A stretch of 54,691 bases of DNA from positions 1 through 54,691 of the forward strand of contig NZ_LRRH01000021.1 in the NCBI RefSeq assembly GCF_001646785.1. The letters are read 5' to 3'. The position numbers and the translations under genes were made by a program. The number at the start of each line of letters is the position of its first letter. Position 1 is the stretch's first letter. Below the pieces are notes generated by a model. That model was not told the DNA's origin. It saw only the letters and a list, made by a program, of their open reading frames with translations, and ran no database searches. This DNA is from Rhodococcus phenolicus. GTDB taxonomy: Bacteria > Actinomycetota > Actinomycetes > Mycobacteriales > Mycobacteriaceae. This document shows, piece by piece, positions 47,283 through 54,691 of this stretch.

Positions 47283-48337
47283 CGGACCACCCCGATCATC
47301 CGGAGAGTGTCGACGATCTGATCCACCTGGTCGTCCGTCGACATCGGGTCGCCCACGGTGACAGTCTGCACATTCACCTTCGGGCCGTACTGGAACCACG
47401 GCAGGATTTTGTCCCGCAGTAGCTCCGTTAATAGCTTCAGGTTCGACGGGTCGTCCAGGTTGAACGGGCGGGCAGCGAACGCCAACGGCATGAACGCCTC
47501 CGCTGCGCCGTCACTCGCGGTGAGCACAGGGGCCAGCCAGGACAGAGCGCGACTGATCTCGGCGATGCGGCCGAACAGCCCGAGCGCGCTGAGGAGCGAC
47601 GACACCGCGTCCACGAGCTGTTCCACCTCACCGTCAGTGAGAATGTCCGCCAGGAGCGGGGACTTGTCGGCGACCTGCTGGGTCGCGCCGCCGAGCCCGT
47701 CGAGCAAGACGTCGAGATCGTCCTGGTTCGACGCCAGGTCCCGCGCATTTGCAGCCAGATTCTCCGAGATCCGCCTCGTCTGCGCCGCGTCCGCAGGGAG
47801 AACGGAGTTCAGCTCGTCGACGATCTCCTGGAAAGTGGTGACCGCGCCGCCGTTGACGAACAGCGCGAGCGCGGCCATGGTGTCCTCGATCTGATTCGTC
47901 GGCCGGGTCCGGCTGCGAGGAATGGTCGCCCCGTCGGTGAGGGCATCGCCCGATTGGTCGTCTCCACTGGTCATCAACGCAACGTGGATGTCTCCGAGGA
48001 TGGTCTGTTGTCGCAGTTCCGCTCGGGTCGTCGCAGGGAGCCTGACCGACTCGAGCAACTCGAGATCGACAACGGCGTAGCCGGCTTCGGGTTCCGGTCC
48101 GGGCGACGGGTCGACCACCGAGACATCCATCACGGTGCCGATCTGCGCGCCGTCCGCGAACACCTTGGCGCGCATCGGCAGGTTCAAAGCGTCGGTGAAC
48201 TCGACGTGCACCGTGTAGGTGTCGCCCGTCACGCCGGTGCCGGGGACGGGCACTGTCGCCGGGTCCACTCCGCAGCCAGCGACAGTGACCGCCACCGCTG
48301 ACAGAGCGCATAGCGCCACCGTCGAGGGATGCCTCAT
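47279..48337 (-). CDS. mceE: MceE-position MCE-family lipoprotein
   Basis: A 352-aa MCE protein with a lipoprotein signal: the lipobox TVAGC places Cys22 as anchor, the hallmark of the MceE (LprK-type) subunit. The MCE domain (about 40-115) reads YTVHVEFTDALNLPMRAKVFADGAQIGTVMDVSV...VRLPATTRAELRQQTILGDIHVAL. A helical domain follows. Both ends overlap neighbours by 4 bases, so translation is coupled through the operon. Confidence 0.92.
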   Translation of the reverse strand: MRHPSTVALCALSAVAVTVAGCGVDPATVPVPGTGVTGDTYTVHVEFTDALNLPMRAKVFADGAQIGTVMDVSVVDPSPGPEPEAGYAVVDLELLESVRLPATTRAELRQQTILGDIHVALMTSGDDQSGDALTDGATIPRSRTRPTNQIEDTMAALALFVNGGAVTTFQEIVDELNSVLPADAAQTRRISENLAANARDLASNQDDLDVLLDGLGGATQQVADKSPLLADILTDGEVEQLVDAVSSLLSALGLFGRIAEISRALSWLAPVLTASDGAAEAFMPLAFAARPFNLDDPSNLKLLTELLRDKILPWFQYGPKVNVQTVTVGDPMSTDDQVDQIVDTLRMIGVVR

Positions 48338-49431
48338 CGGGACGTCACCGCCCCGAGCACCAACTGCGCAAGGTCCGTCGTCGGTATACCGTCGACGTCC
48401 CGGCAGCGGCCGGGAGTGGCCGCGTTCACTGCGGTGCACAGAGCGCTCGCCTCGTCGCCGCGGAGCGCGACTTTCGGTGCCGCGTATCCGATCGAGACCC
48501 GCCCTGTGACAGGGTCCGTGACATTCCCGAACCCGGCCGCGATGCCTGGCACCATGTCCAGGAGACCACGCAGACCGTCGACGTTCGCCGCCGCCCACCG
48601 CAGGAATGGAACCGTCGATTCGAGCTCCTTACTCACAGATCCTCCGGCCAGCACACTCAGTTCGTTCAACATCGGGAGCACCTTCGCTAGTGCGTCGCCC
48701 AACTCCACGACCATCGGGAACAGCTGGTTGTCGAGCACCTCGAAGGTCTCGGGGAACCGGGTGAACATTGCCTGGATGTCCGTCCACCCGCGGTTCGCAC
48801 TCGCTGCGAGCGACGACAACGCATCGATGATCCGGCCGATCCGTGCGATGTCGACATCAGCCGAACCCAGCGCTCCTCCGAGCGTGTTGATCATCGTGTT
48901 CACCTCGCCACCGGTACCCGACAGCGCATTGTCCAGGGCCCGCAGCGACTCTCCTAGATCCGACTCGGTGCCGACTTCGGTCCCACGAAGCTCGTCCGAT
49001 AGGTGGGCCACGGCGTCCAGTGCAGTGGTGAGGCTCTGTGGCGTCAACGTACTGGTGATACATGTGTCGGGATTCCACGCCTGTCCGGCACCGTCGCTGA
49101 ACACCGTGAGATCACGGTCGGCGACGATGCTGTCGGAGACCGTCGTCGCCGACACCTCGCCCACCGGTGCGTGCTTCTCCTCCACCGTGAAGTCGACACG
49201 AACCGTGGCGCCGTTGCCACGGATTGCGGTGACGGCACCGACGTCGATGCCGCGGATGGTTACCTTGCTGTCCTTGTGAAGTCCGATCGAATCCGGCATC
49301 AACGCGCAGTACGACAGACTGCGCGCGTCTGGACCGGAATAGACGGTGAAGCCGACGATCACGACGAGGGCAAGAACAACGGTTCCGATGATCGACATGA
49401 GTGCCCGGGAGCCGAGCAGGCGGTGGATCAT
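48334..49431 (-). CDS. mceD: MceD-position MCE-family protein
   Basis: A 365-aa MCE protein: an N-terminal helix (LMSIIGTVVLALVVIVGFTVYSG), then the MCE domain with YCALMPDSIGLHKDSKVTIRGIDVGAVTAIRGNGATVRVDFTVEEKHAPVGEVSATTVSDSIVADRDLTVF, and a long helical region ending in CTAVNAATPGRCRDVDG. ATG 49431 shares a base with the mceC stop (TGATG). It is a periplasmic subunit of the lipid importer. Confidence 0.9.
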   Translation of the reverse strand: MIHRLLGSRALMSIIGTVVLALVVIVGFTVYSGPDARSLSYCALMPDSIGLHKDSKVTIRGIDVGAVTAIRGNGATVRVDFTVEEKHAPVGEVSATTVSDSIVADRDLTVFSDGAGQAWNPDTCITSTLTPQSLTTALDAVAHLSDELRGTEVGTESDLGESLRALDNALSGTGGEVNTMINTLGGALGSADVDIARIGRIIDALSSLAASANRGWTDIQAMFTRFPETFEVLDNQLFPMVVELGDALAKVLPMLNELSVLAGGSVSKELESTVPFLRWAAANVDGLRGLLDMVPGIAAGFGNVTDPVTGRVSIGYAAPKVALRGDEASALCTAVNAATPGRCRDVDGIPTTDLAQLVLGAVTSR

Positions 49432-50447
49432 CAGCAGCTTCTTCCTGGGACGGGTACACACAGGCGAGGTGCGACGACGACGGTGCCGGAGTCGTCGATG
49501 ACAGGGTCATCGGTGGCGAGGATCTGGTCCGTCCGCGTCGCGAGCGACCGGACTGTGGCCAGCATCGTGTCGAGGTTCTCGCTGATGCGGACAAGTTCTG
49601 GGGCCAGTTCCTTCAACACGGGGACGAGGGGCTTCACCGTCGCTTGCCACGCGGGTTCCAGGCCCTCGATCCGCTGGATGGCGCTCACTGTCAGCGTTCC
49701 GGCCAACTGCATCTCGGCCTGCTTGTCCAGTACCGTCGTCTCCAACTGGTTCACGCTGACGACGAATCTCGCCAATTGTGCTTTGGTCTGCTCCAGTGCA
49801 CCGGAGTACTCCTCGACAACCGCGAGGGCCTCTGACACCTGGTCGCTCTGGCGGTCGAGTATGTCGGCGAACGACGTTAGCCCCTCAACTACCTGTCGCA
49901 CACTGTCTGGTGCGGCCTCGAGCGCCGCGCCGGACAGTGTCAGTGACTCGTTGACCGAGCCGCCGTCGACGGCGTCCAATGGGCGGATCGCGTCCTGGAA
50001 GACCTGGTTGAGGCTGTACGGCAACCGCACTCGATCTGCAGGTATCGGCTGATCTCCCAAGGGCTGGTCGCCAGCCGGCTGCAGTGCGATGTAGTGGCCA
50101 CCGACGATGGTCAGCATGCGCACGTCGAGACTCGACTCACGGCCGACAAAGACGTCACGGTCGACGGTGAACGTCAACCGCACGTGGTCGGGTTCGAGTT
50201 CGAGTTCGGTGACCGTGCCGACGGATATTCCGGCGACTCTCACCCCGTCGCCAACCGCGATCGACTGAGCCTCGGTCGCGAAAGCCGTGTACGTGTGCTT
50301 GCCGACCGGAAGCACCGAGAACAGGCCCGCAGCGCCGAGAAGGGCAACCACCACGCTGACACCGAGCAACCCTCGCCGGAGTTCGCGGCGCTCTGTGAAA
50401 CCTGCCTGCGATTCCCGTGACCGGCGCTCGCGAAGCCGTCGAACCAT
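49431..50447 (-). CDS. mceC: MceC-position MCE-family protein
   Basis: A 338-aa MCE protein with a basic N-terminus (RRLRERRSRESQAGFTERRELRR), a membrane helix (GLLGVSVVVALLGAAGLFSVL) and an MCE domain (YTAFATEAQSIAVGDGVRVAGISVGTVTELELEPDHVRLTFTVDRDVFVGRESSLDVRMLTIVGGHYIAL), then helices. ATG 50447 is preceded directly by GTG (50450); either may be used, and both overlap the mceB stop. Confidence 0.9.
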   Translation of the reverse strand: MVRRLRERRSRESQAGFTERRELRRGLLGVSVVVALLGAAGLFSVLPVGKHTYTAFATEAQSIAVGDGVRVAGISVGTVTELELEPDHVRLTFTVDRDVFVGRESSLDVRMLTIVGGHYIALQPAGDQPLGDQPIPADRVRLPYSLNQVFQDAIRPLDAVDGGSVNESLTLSGAALEAAPDSVRQVVEGLTSFADILDRQSDQVSEALAVVEEYSGALEQTKAQLARFVVSVNQLETTVLDKQAEMQLAGTLTVSAIQRIEGLEPAWQATVKPLVPVLKELAPELVRISENLDTMLATVRSLATRTDQILATDDPVIDDSGTVVVAPRLCVPVPGRSC

Positions 50448-51442
50448 CACTGGCACACCACCACTCGCTGCCCCGAGATCAAGACCTGAAGCTGCGTCGG
50501 CAACTCCGCTGGCCCTCGACTGCATCCGAGGTCGAGACCTGTCCCGCCGGTCGCAGCCTGCATGTCGAGTGACTGGAGCACCACGGGGAGCCTGCGCAGC
50601 GAGTCCACGGCCGCGGCTGGGTTCGGAAAAACAGTTCGGACGAGTTCATCGAGATCGGGATTCGACTCCGGCGTCAACCCAAGGTTCGCCAAAAGACTGT
50701 CCAGCGGCGCCATCACGGCTGGCGCCGTGAGGGCGAAGTCGACGACGCCTTCTACCTTGCGTTGCAACTCGTCGAAGAGATTGGCGAGTTGGGTGAGCAG
50801 GACGATGGCCTGAGGGGACCGACCTCCGAGTTGTTCGGAGATGATCGACAGATTGCGAATCAACGTCGACACGACCACTTGGCGGTCGGTCGCGTATTCA
50901 CTCAACTGGCCGATTGAATCCATCGCCGGGCCGATGCCGGTGCCGTCGCCTTCGATGACTGCGATCACGCTGCGTGTCAACTGATTCAACGATTCCGGGG
51001 ACAGCTCTTTCAACACCGGTCGAAGCCCGTTGAACACGGAGGTGATGTCGAACGAGGGCACCGTCTGTGATGTGTCGATCGACGTACCAGGGCCGATCTG
51101 CGACCCAGGCTCGGGTGCCTGCTGCACATCCAGATACCTTTGACCGGTCAGATTTTGGTAGCGGATCGCGAGCGTCGAGTTGTCGAATACCGAGTGGTTC
51201 GACAGCACCGTGAACCGCACGCGGGCCAGGCTGCCCGCGAGGACCACCGACTCCACCTTGCCCACGGCGACACCGAACATTCGGACGTCGTCACCGGTCG
51301 CAAGGCCACTGGCATCGGTAAACATGCCCTCGTAACTGTCGGTGTCCCCATCGACAGGTCGCTGCACGGCGGTGATCACCGCCGTGAGAAGGACCACGAT
51401 CAGGACGCCGAAGATGCCCAGTTTCATTCCGGTTCGCAACAT
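50447..51442 (-). CDS. mceB: MceB-position MCE-family protein
   Basis: A 331-aa MCE protein: MKLGIFGVLIVVLLTAVITAVQRP membrane helix, MCE domain (YEGMFTDASGLATGDDVRMFGVAVGKVESVVLAGSLARVRFTVLSNHSVFDNSTLAIRYQNLTGQRYLDV) in which NLTGQRYL is a typical MceB sequence, then a helical domain. It begins one base after the mceA stop. Confidence 0.91.
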   Translation of the reverse strand: MLRTGMKLGIFGVLIVVLLTAVITAVQRPVDGDTDSYEGMFTDASGLATGDDVRMFGVAVGKVESVVLAGSLARVRFTVLSNHSVFDNSTLAIRYQNLTGQRYLDVQQAPEPGSQIGPGTSIDTSQTVPSFDITSVFNGLRPVLKELSPESLNQLTRSVIAVIEGDGTGIGPAMDSIGQLSEYATDRQVVVSTLIRNLSIISEQLGGRSPQAIVLLTQLANLFDELQRKVEGVVDFALTAPAVMAPLDSLLANLGLTPESNPDLDELVRTVFPNPAAAVDSLRRLPVVLQSLDMQAATGGTGLDLGCSRGPAELPTQLQVLISGQRVVVCQ

Positions 51443-51443
51443 G

Positions 51444-52511
51444 TCACTCCCCCACAGGTTTCGGGGCCGCCATCGAGGCCAGCGGTCCGAGCAGCACGTG
51501 CGCCACTCCGGGCGCGGTGTCGACGTTCACCTCGGCCTGCAAGACCGGCCCGGCGGGGCCGTCGGTGAATCCCCGGTTCAGCCGACGGAGAAGCTCGGCA
51601 AGCTCCGCAGAGGTCCGTTGCGGCGTCGACACCGAGGCGGTCGCCGCATTCAGAAGGGGCACAACAAGATTTGTGAATCCTGTGAGGTTGTCCTCGCCGG
51701 CTAGTCCGAGAGCGGTGCCGGCAGGTAGCAGGTCGTTCACGATCGCGTCCACCGTGGCGTCGAAGTGCTCGCGGTCCTCACGCAGCGGTTGGTTGGATCG
51801 CAGCACGTCGAAGACCCCAATGGTGGCGGCCGTGAAGTCGCCCAGCCCCGTAGCAGCGCGGCCATATTCCCCCGCCAGTTCCGAGGCTGGCATCCATTGA
51901 GTCTCTTCGACCACGCTGGCGACAGCGATGCCCGCCCGCAGCAGCGGTGCGAAAGAATCGATGCCGGCGGACAGCTGTGTCAGGGCCGATGTCAGCTGCG
52001 GGGTCAGAGCCTGACCTGTGATGCTCGAGAACTGCCGCAGTAACGCACTCATCGTGGCGTCGTAGACGTCGCCAGCGCGGGGACCGGTCAGGTCGATCGT
52101 CGTTCCGTCTCGAAGCTCGGCGCCACCGGGTCCGGACACCAGTTCCACCCCGCTGATTCCGAACAGGTTCGATGGCGCGTAATCGACGCGAAGACTGTCG
52201 TCGATCCCGAACAGGCGATCACGGTCAAGCGCCAGATCCAGTGTCACGATCCCATTGCCGGCGGCGGTGACACCCTCGACAGTTCCGACGTCCACTCCGC
52301 GGGAGCGCACCGAAGTGCCCTCGCCGACTCCGTCGCCGAGCAGCTCCGTCTCCACCACAACGTGCATGCGCGGGTCGTCGGCGGACGTCAACGGTCCAAG
52401 CCACACCAGGAGGATGGCAACGGCGAGAACCACGACGACGACTCCGGTCCTCGTGGCTTCCGGTCGGGTCGTGGGGACTCCCGGCACTGCGTAATTTGGC
52501 ATCGTCGTCAC
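51444..52511 (-). CDS. mceA: MceA-position MCE-family protein
   Basis: A 355-aa MCE protein: a short N-terminal tail, a membrane helix (TGVVVVVLAVAILLVWLGPL), an MCE domain (MHVVVETELLGDGVGEGTSVRSRGVDVGTVEGVTAAGNGIVTLDLALDRDRLFGIDDSLRVDYAPSNLFGISGVELV) and a helical C-terminus. GTG 52511 overlaps the yrbEB stop (GTGA); an ATG at 52502 is the alternative. As the first Mce after the permeases it takes the mceA position, and it is proline- and glycine-rich at its end (APKPVGE) rather than strongly extended. Confidence 0.9.
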   Translation of the reverse strand: MTTMPNYAVPGVPTTRPEATRTGVVVVVLAVAILLVWLGPLTSADDPRMHVVVETELLGDGVGEGTSVRSRGVDVGTVEGVTAAGNGIVTLDLALDRDRLFGIDDSLRVDYAPSNLFGISGVELVSGPGGAELRDGTTIDLTGPRAGDVYDATMSALLRQFSSITGQALTPQLTSALTQLSAGIDSFAPLLRAGIAVASVVEETQWMPASELAGEYGRAATGLGDFTAATIGVFDVLRSNQPLREDREHFDATVDAIVNDLLPAGTALGLAGEDNLTGFTNLVVPLLNAATASVSTPQRTSAELAELLRRLNRGFTDGPAGPVLQAEVNVDTAPGVAHVLLGPLASMAAPKPVGE

Positions 52512-53368
52512 CCCGTGAACATGATTGTCGCGTTGAATCCCCACAGCGCGAGGCTCATCAGCATGTTGAGAGCGACGATCGCCACGAAACTGGCGCGCAC
52601 GGCCCTGCCTGAGGCCAACCCCACCCCTTCCGGGCCACCCGAGGCAAAGAAGCCGTGGTAGCTGTGAATCATGATCACCACCACACCGAAGACGACCGCC
52701 TTCGCCGTGGCGGCGAGGATGTCCGGTCCGCTGACGAACTGCAGGAAGTAGTGGTCATAGACGCCACCTGACTGACCGTGCACCGTGATCGTCAGCAACC
52801 GGCACGCAAAGTAGCTGAGAATCAGCGTGATGAGGAAGGTGGGCACGATCGCCACACCACCAGCGACCACGCGTGTCGTGACGACGAACGGGAGCGACCT
52901 CAGTCCCATCGACTCGAGAGCGTCGATCTCCTCGGAGATTCGCTGGGATCCGATCTCGGCAGTGATCCTGCAGCCAGCCTGCGCCGCGAAACCGATTGCG
53001 GCGGCGATGGGCGCGAGTTCGCGAGTGCTTGCGAACGATGAGACGATCCCGGTGAGCGGGCCGAGTCCGACCATGTTCAGGGTCGTGTAGGACTCGATAC
53101 CGATCAGTGCACCCATCGCCAGCCCGAGAACAGCGAGCAACGGCACAGTGCCGCCACCGACGAAAACGGATCCGCGACCCCATGTCATGTCAGTGATCGC
53201 GCGCACCGTCTGATGCCGGTAGTGGACGACAGTGAATGGAACCGACGCGATCACCCGCCAACAGAAGACGAGGGTGAAGCCGAGCGACTCGACAGGGTTG
53301 ACGCGCAGACCCGCACGAGCGGCACGGACGACACCCTCGAGACCACGGGGCACGTACGACGACGCCAT
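52508..53368 (-). CDS. yrbEB: YrbE-family (MlaE-like) permease, YrbEB
   Basis: A 286-aa integral membrane permease of the MlaE/YrbE family with about five to six hydrophobic segments, including VPLLAVLGLAMGALIGI and VAIVPTFLITLILSYFACRLL. The cytoplasmic coupling motif is ISEEIDALESMGLRSLPFVVTTRV, and ELAPIAAAIGFAAQAGCRITAEIG precedes it. It forms the channel with YrbEA, driven by an MceG-type ATPase that is not in the window. ATG 53368 is preceded by GTG 53371; both overlap the yrbEA stop. Confidence 0.94.
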   Translation of the reverse strand: MASSYVPRGLEGVVRAARAGLRVNPVESLGFTLVFCWRVIASVPFTVVHYRHQTVRAITDMTWGRGSVFVGGGTVPLLAVLGLAMGALIGIESYTTLNMVGLGPLTGIVSSFASTRELAPIAAAIGFAAQAGCRITAEIGSQRISEEIDALESMGLRSLPFVVTTRVVAGGVAIVPTFLITLILSYFACRLLTITVHGQSGGVYDHYFLQFVSGPDILAATAKAVVFGVVVIMIHSYHGFFASGGPEGVGLASGRAVRASFVAIVALNMLMSLALWGFNATIMFTG

Positions 53369-54198
53369 CACGCCAGCCTCGGGGGCAGCAGCTGCGCAAG
53401 AATCTGCGTGATCGCGAGGTTCGCGAGGACGATCGAGGCGACCGACAGAACGACCGACGCGTTGACGCCGTCGGCCACTCCTCGCGGCCCCCCCTTCGCT
53501 TCGAGGCCACGCTGACTGGCGATGATCACGACGAGGAACCCGAAGACGACCGACTTTCCGAGTGAGACCCAGATGTCGCTCGTGGTGACGAACGCGCCGA
53601 ACGTTCCCCAGTAGCTGCCGGGGGTGACGCCACGCCCGATGACTGCCGCTAGATAGCCGGACAGGATGCCGACCGCCATGATCAGGACGTTGAGCATCGG
53701 GGCTACGACGACCATGGCAACGAAACGGGGTACCACCAGGCGACGCACTGGGTCGATGCCGAGTGTTCGTAGAGCGTCGATCTCCTCGCGAATCGTTCGT
53801 GCACCGAGATCGGCGGCGATCGCGGCCGCGCCGGCCCCGCCCAGCAGGAAGCCGGTCGCCATGGGGGCGCCCTGCTTGATCACGCCCATACCACCTGCGG
53901 CTCCTAGCAATGCATCAGCGCCCAATTGTTCAATGAGGTTTCCGACCTGGATCGAAACGATGATTCCGAAGGGAATCGCGATGAGCACGGCTGGTACCGC
54001 GGTGACGGTCACCAGGAACCACGCCTGCTGAAGCGCGTCCTTCCAGCGGAACCGTCCTCGCACTGTGTCGGTGACCGAACCGCCGACAACGGTTGCCGCA
54101 AGCTCGACGGCCCGCCCGAACGTTCGCAGTCCGGATTCCACGACATCGGTGAAGTTGGTCCGGAGTACCTGTGCGGCAGCGCGCATCGAACCGTCCAT
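53368..54198 (-). CDS. yrbEA: YrbE-family (MlaE-like) permease, YrbEA
   Basis: A 276-aa MlaE/YrbE permease: hydrophobic segments such as [27 protein letters not shown] and [25 protein letters not shown], with [40 protein letters not shown]-type coupling region. It is the first gene of the mce operon. ATG 54198 follows a GGGGG ribosome site; the open frame continues to 54249 without a better start. Transcription probably begins near 54250. Confidence 0.94.
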   Translation of the reverse strand: [276 protein letters not shown]

Positions 54199-54251
54199 GG
54201 TTAACCCCCTGATCGACAAGTTCTCTACGACACCCGCCGAATCGAACACAA

Positions 54252-54289
54252 TGTCCGACAGTATGTATGCCCCTCTTCTGGAGCGTCAA
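54252..54289 (-). promoter_or_regulatory. Putative promoter and operator of the mce operon
   Basis: On the minus strand TTGACG (54284-54289) and CATACT (54260-54265) are 18 bases apart, a reasonable sigma-A-type promoter about 60-90 bases before yrbEA. A nine-base palindrome TGTC-C-GACA (54252-54260) lies at the expected start site and could bind a regulator, perhaps the TetR protein whose gene end lies just upstream. Confidence 0.45.
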
Positions 54290-54450
54290 GCAGTTGTTGT
54301 GGCCGCGCGAGGGTCATCTCGCCAACCCCGGGCGGCGCGCGCTTCCGCTGACGAGCGGATCCGAATGTGGCACCGGATCCCCGGAGCCTGCTGAACCCTG
54401 CGCGCTTCTCGTTCGACTCTGACGACTCTCACCACGACAGAGACACCCCG

Positions 54451-54675
54451 TCAGCTGAGGTTCGGCGGAACCGGGCCGTAGCATGCAAGCCAGCCGATTC
54501 GAGCGATCTCGGCCGCCAGCGCCCGATCGTCGTCCGGTCGTCCGTGCTGAATGTGCTCCAGAATCGCCCCGTCAGTGAACTGAGCGACGAGATCGCACAC
54601 GATGTCGACATCAACCCCTGCAGGAACTGATCCGCGTCGCTGCTCTTCGTGCAGGTGCTTGGCAACCAACCTGGG
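54451..54675 (-). pseudogene. 3' end of a TetR-family regulator gene, interrupted near the window edge
   Basis: The last 72-75 residues resemble the C-terminal end of a TetR regulator (EEQRRGSVPAGVDVDIVCDLVAQFTDGAILEHIQHGRPDDDRALAAEIARIGWLACYGPVPP). The in-frame codon at 54676-54678 is TGA, only 13 bases from the window end, so this frame cannot run further upstream as it stands. Either the gene is frameshifted or truncated there, or the final bases are an assembly artefact. Its place directly upstream of mce fits a regulator of that operon. Confidence 0.6.
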
Positions 54676-54691
54676 TCAAGCCCCTGGTAGT

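Overview
The window is 54.7 kb of high-GC DNA packed with genes, and it looks like an actinobacterium of the order Mycobacteriales (Rhodococcus, Gordonia, Mycobacterium or a relative). The best taxonomic pointer is a complete yrbEA-yrbEB-mceA-F operon with an Mce-associated protein. GTG and TTG starts are frequent, ATGA/GTGA gene junctions are common, there are many fadE/fadD/echA-type paralogues, and the hairpin terminators have no T-tract. I see no tRNA, rRNA, CRISPR array, insertion sequence or phage gene. Genus and species cannot be fixed from the sequence alone.

Layout: (1) 1-2450: two acyl-CoA dehydrogenase genes (+), the first cut by the window edge, converging on an IclR regulator. 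(2) 2524-7590 (-): enoyl-CoA hydratase, ADP-forming acyl-CoA ligase and a translationally coupled acyl-CoA dehydrogenase pair. (3) 7711-9423: a LysR gene (+) overlapping tail-to-tail with a second LysR gene (-). (4) 9442-14300 (-): a frameshifted AMP-forming CoA ligase, an SDR, a thiolase and a periplasmic-binding lipoprotein. (5) 14450-16976 (+): zinc alcohol dehydrogenase and aldehyde dehydrogenase. (6) 17171-23112 (-): an operon of MBL hydrolase, SDR, double-hotdog MaoC hydratase, DUF35 OB-fold protein, Ltp-type thiolase and CoA ligase, which resembles the hydratase plus retro-aldolase step of steroid side-chain degradation. (7) 23272-25013: a second overlapping LysR pair. (8) 25050-30935 (-): thiolase, two crotonases, an FMN nitronate-monooxygenase-like enzyme, an alpha-methylacyl-CoA racemase-like enzyme and an acyl-CoA dehydrogenase. 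(9) 31190-32278 (+): a second lipoprotein, paralogous to the first. (10) 32328-40933 (-): aldehyde dehydrogenase, fadD, acyl-CoA dehydrogenase, fadA, fadB and TetR, a general beta-oxidation operon. (11) 41126-45661: TetR (-) divergent from a Baeyer-Villiger-type monooxygenase, SRPBCC protein, SDR and HSL-family esterase (+). (12) 45719-54198 (-): the mce importer operon, followed by the broken 3' end of a TetR gene at the window edge.

How the parts could work together (inference): the Mce system imports a hydrophobic substrate such as a sterol, terpenoid or other lipid. The monooxygenase and esterase could open ketones or rings. Alcohol and aldehyde dehydrogenases make the acid, and CoA ligases activate it. 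Several specialised beta-oxidation and retro-aldol modules then shorten branched or alicyclic acyl-CoAs before the common FadAB route. Regions 3-4 and 6-9 share the same unusual parts (overlapping LysR pair, related CoA ligases, thiolases and orphan binding lipoproteins), so the island looks like two diverged versions of one catabolic and sensing module. The substrate is not known from the sequence.

Start codons were chosen by gene overlaps and ribosome-binding sites. All functional calls come from motif and family recognition without database searches.
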